A stretch of DNA of 9,934 bases from an uncultured Jeotgalicoccus sp. (GTDB lineage: Bacteria; Bacillota; Bacilli; Staphylococcales; Salinicoccaceae), in NCBI GenBank assembly GCA_947631305.1, contig CANRKV010000049.1:1-9934 (forward strand), read 5' to 3'. Made by a program: the position numbers and the translations under genes. The notes beneath the pieces were generated by a model. It saw nothing but the letters and a program-made list of their open reading frames with translations, made no database searches and had not been told where the DNA came from. Of this stretch, positions 7,235 to 9,934 are shown piece by piece (the stretch's first letter is position 1; each line of letters opens with the position of its first letter).

Positions 7235-7249
7235 GTATATGGTGATTAG

Positions 7250-7858
7250 ATGGAACTTATAAACTATGTAAAAGATTTGAATACGAATGAAGAATTGTTC
7301 CCTGCTATTCACAGGTACGCTGTTGATAACCGCGTACCAATAATAGACAGCGATGCACTGAATGTTGTAAAACAGTACATCGCAATTAAAGGCGTCAAAA
7401 ATATTCTTGAAATCGGTACCGCAATAGGCTACAGTGCGCTGCATTTTGCTAGTGCGGCGGAAGGTGTTCATGTCACGACGATTGAAAAGGATGAAAGAAG
7501 CCATGATATTGCCAATCAGAATATCGGGGCGAGTGAGTACAGTAATAATATTAAAACGATTTTAGCGGATGCCAAAGAAGCTGAACTCGGCAATAATCAA
7601 TTTGATTTTCTTTTTATCGATGCTTCAAAAGGAAATAATCAGTTATTTTTTGATAAATATAAAGAATATTTAACTGATGATGCTTTAATTATCGTCGATA
7701 ATATATTTGTCCGCGGACTCATTGCGAATGACAATGTTGAAAATAAAAATAAGCGTAAACTGCGCGACAAAGTCAGAGCGTTTAATCAGTCAATGAAAGA
7801 CAGCGAGTATACGACTTCATTTTTAAATGTCGGCGACGGCTTGCTCGTAATTTACTAA
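7250..7858 (+). CDS. trmR: Class I SAM-dependent O-methyltransferase, probable tRNA 5-hydroxyuridine methyltransferase TrmR (YrrM)
   Basis: A 202-aa member of the Methyltransf_3 (COMT-like) family. In B. subtilis its homologue YrrM/TrmR methylates 5-hydroxyuridine at tRNA position 34 to 5-methoxyuridine. The SAM-binding motif I is LEIGTAIGYSA (53-63), the acidic residue ending strand 2 is E79 (TTIEKDE), and the metal-site pattern is D124 (FIDASK) with D150 and N151 (IIVDN). The C-terminal VGDGL (195-199) is typical of the family. Start ATG 7250 has GGTGAT at 7241-7246, the downstream half of the anti-16S complement, at a short 3-base spacing. udk follows after 14 bases. Unlike Bacillus, no U32-peptidase-type trhP genes lie between them. 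The fold is certain; the tRNA substrate rests on homology and synteny. Confidence 0.9.
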   Translation: MELINYVKDLNTNEELFPAIHRYAVDNRVPIIDSDALNVVKQYIAIKGVKNILEIGTAIGYSALHFASAAEGVHVTTIEKDERSHDIANQNIGASEYSNNIKTILADAKEAELGNNQFDFLFIDASKGNNQLFFDKYKEYLTDDALIIVDNIFVRGLIANDNVENKNKRKLRDKVRAFNQSMKDSEYTTSFLNVGDGLLVIY

Positions 7859-7872
7859 GGGTGTGTAACAGG

Positions 7873-8493
7873 ATGGAAAAACCGACAATTATCGGTATAG
7901 CCGGAGGTTCCGGTTCAGGGAAGACGTCAGTGACAAGAAAGATTATGGAATCATTGAAAGGGCATAGTATTGTTTTAATCGAACAGGATTATTATTATAA
8001 GGATCAGAGTGATAAGACGATGGAAGAACGTCTTCAGACGAATTACGACCATCCATTCGCTTTCGACAACGATTTACTGATTGAGCATATTAAGCAGCTG
8101 ATAAATCGTGAAACGATAGATATTCCTACGTACGATTATACAAATCATACTAGAAGCAGTGAAACAATCACTGTGGAGCCGAAAGAAGTTATTATTATCG
8201 AAGGTATTTTCGCCCTTGAAAATGAAGAACTGAGAAATCTTATGGACGTAAAATTATATGTCGATACAGATTCTGACATTCGTATTTTACGCCGCTTAAG
8301 CAGGGATATTAAAGAACGCGGACGTTCGATGGATTCAGTTATTGAACAGTATTTATCAGTGGTGCGTCCAATGCATCTGCAGTTTATCGAGCCGACAAAG
8401 CGCTTCAGTGATATAATCATTCCGGAAGGCGGCGAGAATATGGTTGCGATAGATATTATTACAACTAAGATCCGCACGCTGGTAAACGAATAA
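7873..8493 (+). CDS. udk: Uridine kinase (uridine/cytidine kinase)
   Basis: Phosphorylates uridine and cytidine to UMP and CMP in pyrimidine salvage, in the cytoplasm. ATG 7873 gives 206 aa, the usual length, and an N-terminus that begins just ahead of the P-loop strand. The in-frame GTG at 7861 would add four residues but lies in the likely ribosome site AAGGGTGTG (7857-7865). The P-loop is GGSGSGKTS at 11-19. The family motifs EQDYYYKDQ (37-45), YDHPFAFD (58-65), YDYTNHTR (87-94) and EGIFALE (110-116), and an Arg-rich lid around RRLSRDIKERGRS (140-152), are all present. It lies 14 bases after trmR and 36 bases before greA, and is probably cotranscribed with both. Confidence 0.97.
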   Translation: MEKPTIIGIAGGSGSGKTSVTRKIMESLKGHSIVLIEQDYYYKDQSDKTMEERLQTNYDHPFAFDNDLLIEHIKQLINRETIDIPTYDYTNHTRSSETITVEPKEVIIIEGIFALENEELRNLMDVKLYVDTDSDIRILRRLSRDIKERGRSMDSVIEQYLSVVRPMHLQFIEPTKRFSDIIIPEGGENMVAIDIITTKIRTLVNE

Positions 8494-8529
8494 AATATTA
8501 GAAGTAATTTAAATAACGGAGGATTTACG

Positions 8530-9006
8530 ATGGAAAACAAAAAAGAATACCCAATGACACAAGCTGGTTATGATCAGCTGCATGTAGATTTAGAAGAATT
8601 AAAAACGGTTAGAAGACCGGATGTTGTAGAAAAGATTAAAGTTGCCCGCAGTTTCGGAGATCTTTCTGAGAACTCTGAGTACGATGCAGCAAAAGACGAG
8701 CAGGGGTTCGTTGAGAAAGAAATTACGAAGATTGAAGAAATGATCAGACATGCTGTAATTATCGAAGATACAGGCGATAACAATACTGTGGCACTTGGTA
8801 AAACAGTAACATTTAAAGAAATTCCGGACGGCGAAGAAGAATCTTATCAGATTGTCGGAAGTGCGGAAGCTGATCCATTTGAAGGTAAAATTTCAAATGA
8901 ATCTCCAATGGCTAAATCACTGCTTGGTTCTAAACTTAAAGATGAAGTTAAAGTTTCTTTACCGAACGGCAGCGATATGAAAGTTAAGATTGTTAAAATT
9001 GACTAA
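8530..9006 (+). CDS. greA: Transcription elongation factor GreA
   Basis: Binds the secondary channel of RNA polymerase and stimulates cleavage of backtracked RNA. It has 158 aa, the standard length. The N-terminal coiled coil (about 9-77) carries the tip loop GDLSENSEYDAA with acidic residues D44 and E47, equivalent to E. coli D41 and E44. The C-terminal FKBP-like domain (about 83-158) holds the typical SPMAKSLLG segment (125-133). The ribosome site GGAGG at 8518-8522 is strong, 7 bases from the ATG. Its last codons overlap the start of mtnN. No terminator lies between greA and its neighbours. Confidence is very high. Confidence 0.98.
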   Translation: MENKKEYPMTQAGYDQLHVDLEELKTVRRPDVVEKIKVARSFGDLSENSEYDAAKDEQGFVEKEITKIEEMIRHAVIIEDTGDNNTVALGKTVTFKEIPDGEEESYQIVGSAEADPFEGKISNESPMAKSLLGSKLKDEVKVSLPNGSDMKVKIVKID

Positions 9007-9700
9007 TTATACAATTGGCATCATTGGAGCTATGGAGCCGGAAGTTGAACTGTTAAAAAATGCAATGCTCGTGGAAAAAGAAGACAAAATCGCACACACA
9101 ACAGCATATACAGGCACTTTAAACGGGCAGAATATTGTGCTCGTTCAATCCGGTATCGGTAAAGTTAACGCAAGTATTATCACAGCACTTCTTCTTGAGC
9201 GCTATGATATTGACTATGTGATTAACACCGGCGTTGCGGGTGCAATGGGTGCAAACCTTAAAGTAACCGATATGGTTGTGTCGACTGCAGTCGCACATCA
9301 CGATGTGGATGCGACTAACTTCGGCTACAGCTACGGCCAGGTGCCGGGTATGCCGGCAGTATACACAAGTGACGAGATGCTGGTCAGTCAGTCACTTGCA
9401 GCGCTTTCTTTAAATGATGAAATTAACGGCAGCAGCGGTCTTGTTGTGAGCGGTGATTCATTTATCGACAGCGATGCTGAAAAAGAGCATATTTTTGGAA
9501 ATTTCCCGGCTGCAATGTGCGTTGATATGGAGTCATCAAGTATTGCGCAGACATGCTGGCAATTTAATACACCATTTGTTATTATCCGCTCAATGAGCGA
9601 CTCGGCAAATGAATCAGCAGACATGAATTATGAAGAATTTTTAGCGAAAGCTTGTGTTCATTCGTCTGAAGTTGTAAAATCATTATTAAGAGTACTGTGA
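8999..9700 (+). CDS. mtnN: 5'-methylthioadenosine/S-adenosylhomocysteine nucleosidase (Pfs)
   Basis: Cleaves adenine from methylthioadenosine and S-adenosylhomocysteine, recycling by-products of SAM use and feeding the LuxS branch where present. The first strand IGIIGAMEPEV must be included, so the in-frame ATG at 9032 cannot be the start. The only usable starts are TTG 8999 (233 aa, close to the 232 of E. coli) or TTG 8990 (236 aa). I prefer 8999, which overlaps greA by 8 nt; neither has a strong ribosome site, so coupling to greA is likely. Numbering from 8999: catalytic E15 (E. coli E12), the VSGDSF segment, VDMES with E178 (E. coli E174) and the active-site D201 in SMSDSAN (E. coli D197). 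Full-length and apparently active. The start codon is less sure than the gene. Confidence 0.95.
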   Translation: MTNYTIGIIGAMEPEVELLKNAMLVEKEDKIAHTTAYTGTLNGQNIVLVQSGIGKVNASIITALLLERYDIDYVINTGVAGAMGANLKVTDMVVSTAVAHHDVDATNFGYSYGQVPGMPAVYTSDEMLVSQSLAALSLNDEINGSSGLVVSGDSFIDSDAEKEHIFGNFPAAMCVDMESSSIAQTCWQFNTPFVIIRSMSDSANESADMNYEEFLAKACVHSSEVVKSLLRVL

Positions 9701-9713
9701 TGTGGAGGTTACT

Positions 9714-9812
9714 ATGTTATTTTTAATGATTCTTTCAATTGTAATAACGGTTATTATCGGTTTCGTTGTATTTACCGAAACTGACACAGAAGATCCTGAA
9801 ATAATCGAGTAA
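9714..9812 (+). CDS. Small hypothetical single-pass membrane peptide, 32 aa
   Basis: I do not recognise this peptide. It starts at ATG 9714, with a near-perfect ribosome site GGAGG (9704-9708) 5 bases upstream, and ends at TAA 9810-9812. Residues 1-20 are almost entirely hydrophobic (MLFLMILSIVITVIIGFVVF), long enough for one membrane helix. The 12-residue tail is acidic (TETDTEDPEIIE) with no Lys or Arg anywhere, so the topology is unclear. It follows mtnN by 13 bases and is closed by a strong terminator starting 7 bases after its stop, which makes it the last gene of the trmR-udk-greA-mtnN transcript. The evidence for translation is the ribosome site, the clean hydrophobic-plus-acidic layout and the flanking terminator. 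Chance cannot be excluded at this length. Confidence 0.6.
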   Translation: MLFLMILSIVITVIIGFVVFTETDTEDPEIIE

Positions 9813-9819
9813 AGAAAGC

Positions 9820-9846
9820 GCACCTTAATTTTAAGGTGCTTTTTTT
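9820..9846 (+). terminator. Intrinsic terminator closing the trmR-to-small-peptide transcript
   Basis: The stem 9820-9827 pairs with 9832-9839 (GCACCTTA with TAAGGTGC) around a 4-base ATTT loop, followed by seven T (9840-9846). It separates the small membrane peptide from the next gene. Confidence 0.9.
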
Positions 9847-9847
9847 G

Positions 9848-9856
9848 TGTTAATAT
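9848..9856 (+). promoter_or_regulatory. Weak candidate promoter for the last gene
   Basis: TGTTAATAT has the TGn extension with a -10-like TAATAT (4 of 6) and sits about 25 bases before the ATG at 9881. No -35 box is seen; the expected position falls in the terminator stem. A promoter is expected here because a strong terminator precedes the gene, but this particular match is weak. Confidence 0.3.
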
Positions 9857-9880
9857 GAATTTAATTTCCAAGGAGATTTT

Positions 9881-9934
9881 ATGAAAATTATAGAAGATAA
9901 ATTTCTGCCAAGTCACTTTGTTAATCGTTATGAA
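9881..9934 (+). CDS. Start of a gene cut by the window end, possibly YqeG-like HAD phosphatase
   Basis: Only 18 codons are visible. ATG 9881 has an excellent ribosome site AAGGAG (9870-9875) 5 bases upstream, and the frame stays open to the end of the window. The visible peptide contains KFLPSHFVNRYE, which resembles the F-[FL]-x-P-[DS]-x-x-V opening of the YqeG family (HAD phosphatase, usually next to yqeH and aroE in Bacilli). yqeG near mtnN would fit my recollection of staphylococcal gene order. The presence of a gene is well supported; the identity is a guess from 18 residues. Confidence 0.75.
   Translation, partial: MKIIEDKFLPSHFVNRYE

Noticed and set aside
8145..8540. 131-codon frame on the - strand across udk
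   Set aside because: It is antisense to strongly conserved udk and runs into the greA ribosome site; its serine/isoleucine-rich composition is typical of antisense shadow.
9700..9726. 8-codon frame starting at the ATG that overlaps the mtnN TGA stop
   Set aside because: It has no ribosome site of its own and its codons span the GGAGG that serves the 32-aa peptide; the TGATG overlap is probably coincidence.
9686..9916. 76-codon frame on the - strand over the small peptide and terminator
   Set aside because: It runs through two clear + strand ribosome sites and a strong + strand terminator, and has no ribosome site or recognisable domain.
1..9934. Mobile element, CRISPR array, tRNA or toxin-antitoxin module
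   Set aside because: No direct-repeat arrays, terminal inverted repeats, transposase or integrase motifs or tRNA-like cloverleaf were seen; all long frames are conserved housekeeping genes.

Overview
The window is an ordinary housekeeping stretch of a low-to-moderate-GC Gram-positive chromosome. The gene order recD2 - alaS - reoM/ireB (yrzL) - ruvX (yrrK) - yrzB - mltG - trmR (yrrM) - udk - greA - mtnN is the conserved Bacilli order. The protein sequences look closest to Staphylococcaceae and relatives. A Jeotgalicoccus- or Macrococcus-like organism is my best guess from memory, not a search result. All genes lie on the + strand. I see no phage, IS, CRISPR, tRNA or rRNA, and no gene-free stretch longer than about 250 bases.

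Region 1 (1-2245): the window opens inside recD2, whose frame is open from base 1. A consensus promoter (TTGACA, 17 bases, TATAAT) overlaps the recD2 stop codon. It drives an alanine T-box leader with a GCT specifier, a UGGU tRNA-end bulge, and mutually exclusive antiterminator and terminator helices.

Region 2 (2265-6003): alaS is followed without a terminator by an extended -10 promoter and the tight cluster reoM - ruvX - yrzB. reoM and ruvX overlap by 8 nt. The cluster ends at an 11-bp terminator hairpin.

Region 3 (6009-7234): mltG stands alone between two intrinsic terminators. Both hairpins end only a few bases before the Shine-Dalgarno sequence of the next gene, so mltG and trmR seem to depend on read-through.

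Region 4 (7241-9846): trmR, udk, greA and mtnN follow closely, then an unrecognised 32-residue single-membrane-segment peptide and a strong terminator. The two U32-peptidase-type genes (trhP1/trhP2, yrrN/yrrO) that sit between trmR and udk in Bacillus are absent. The first 18 codons of another gene, possibly yqeG, close the window.

Together the genes cover DNA repair (RecD2), alanine charging under tRNA feedback (AlaRS), cell-wall control (ReoM acting on MurA stability, MltG cutting nascent glycan), rRNA and tRNA maturation (RuvX, TrmR), pyrimidine salvage (Udk), transcript cleavage (GreA) and S-adenosylmethionine by-product recycling (MtnN). I found no clear sign of a new multi-gene system. 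The points most worth a second look are the small membrane peptide, the terminators placed against the mltG and trmR start regions, and the missing trhP genes.
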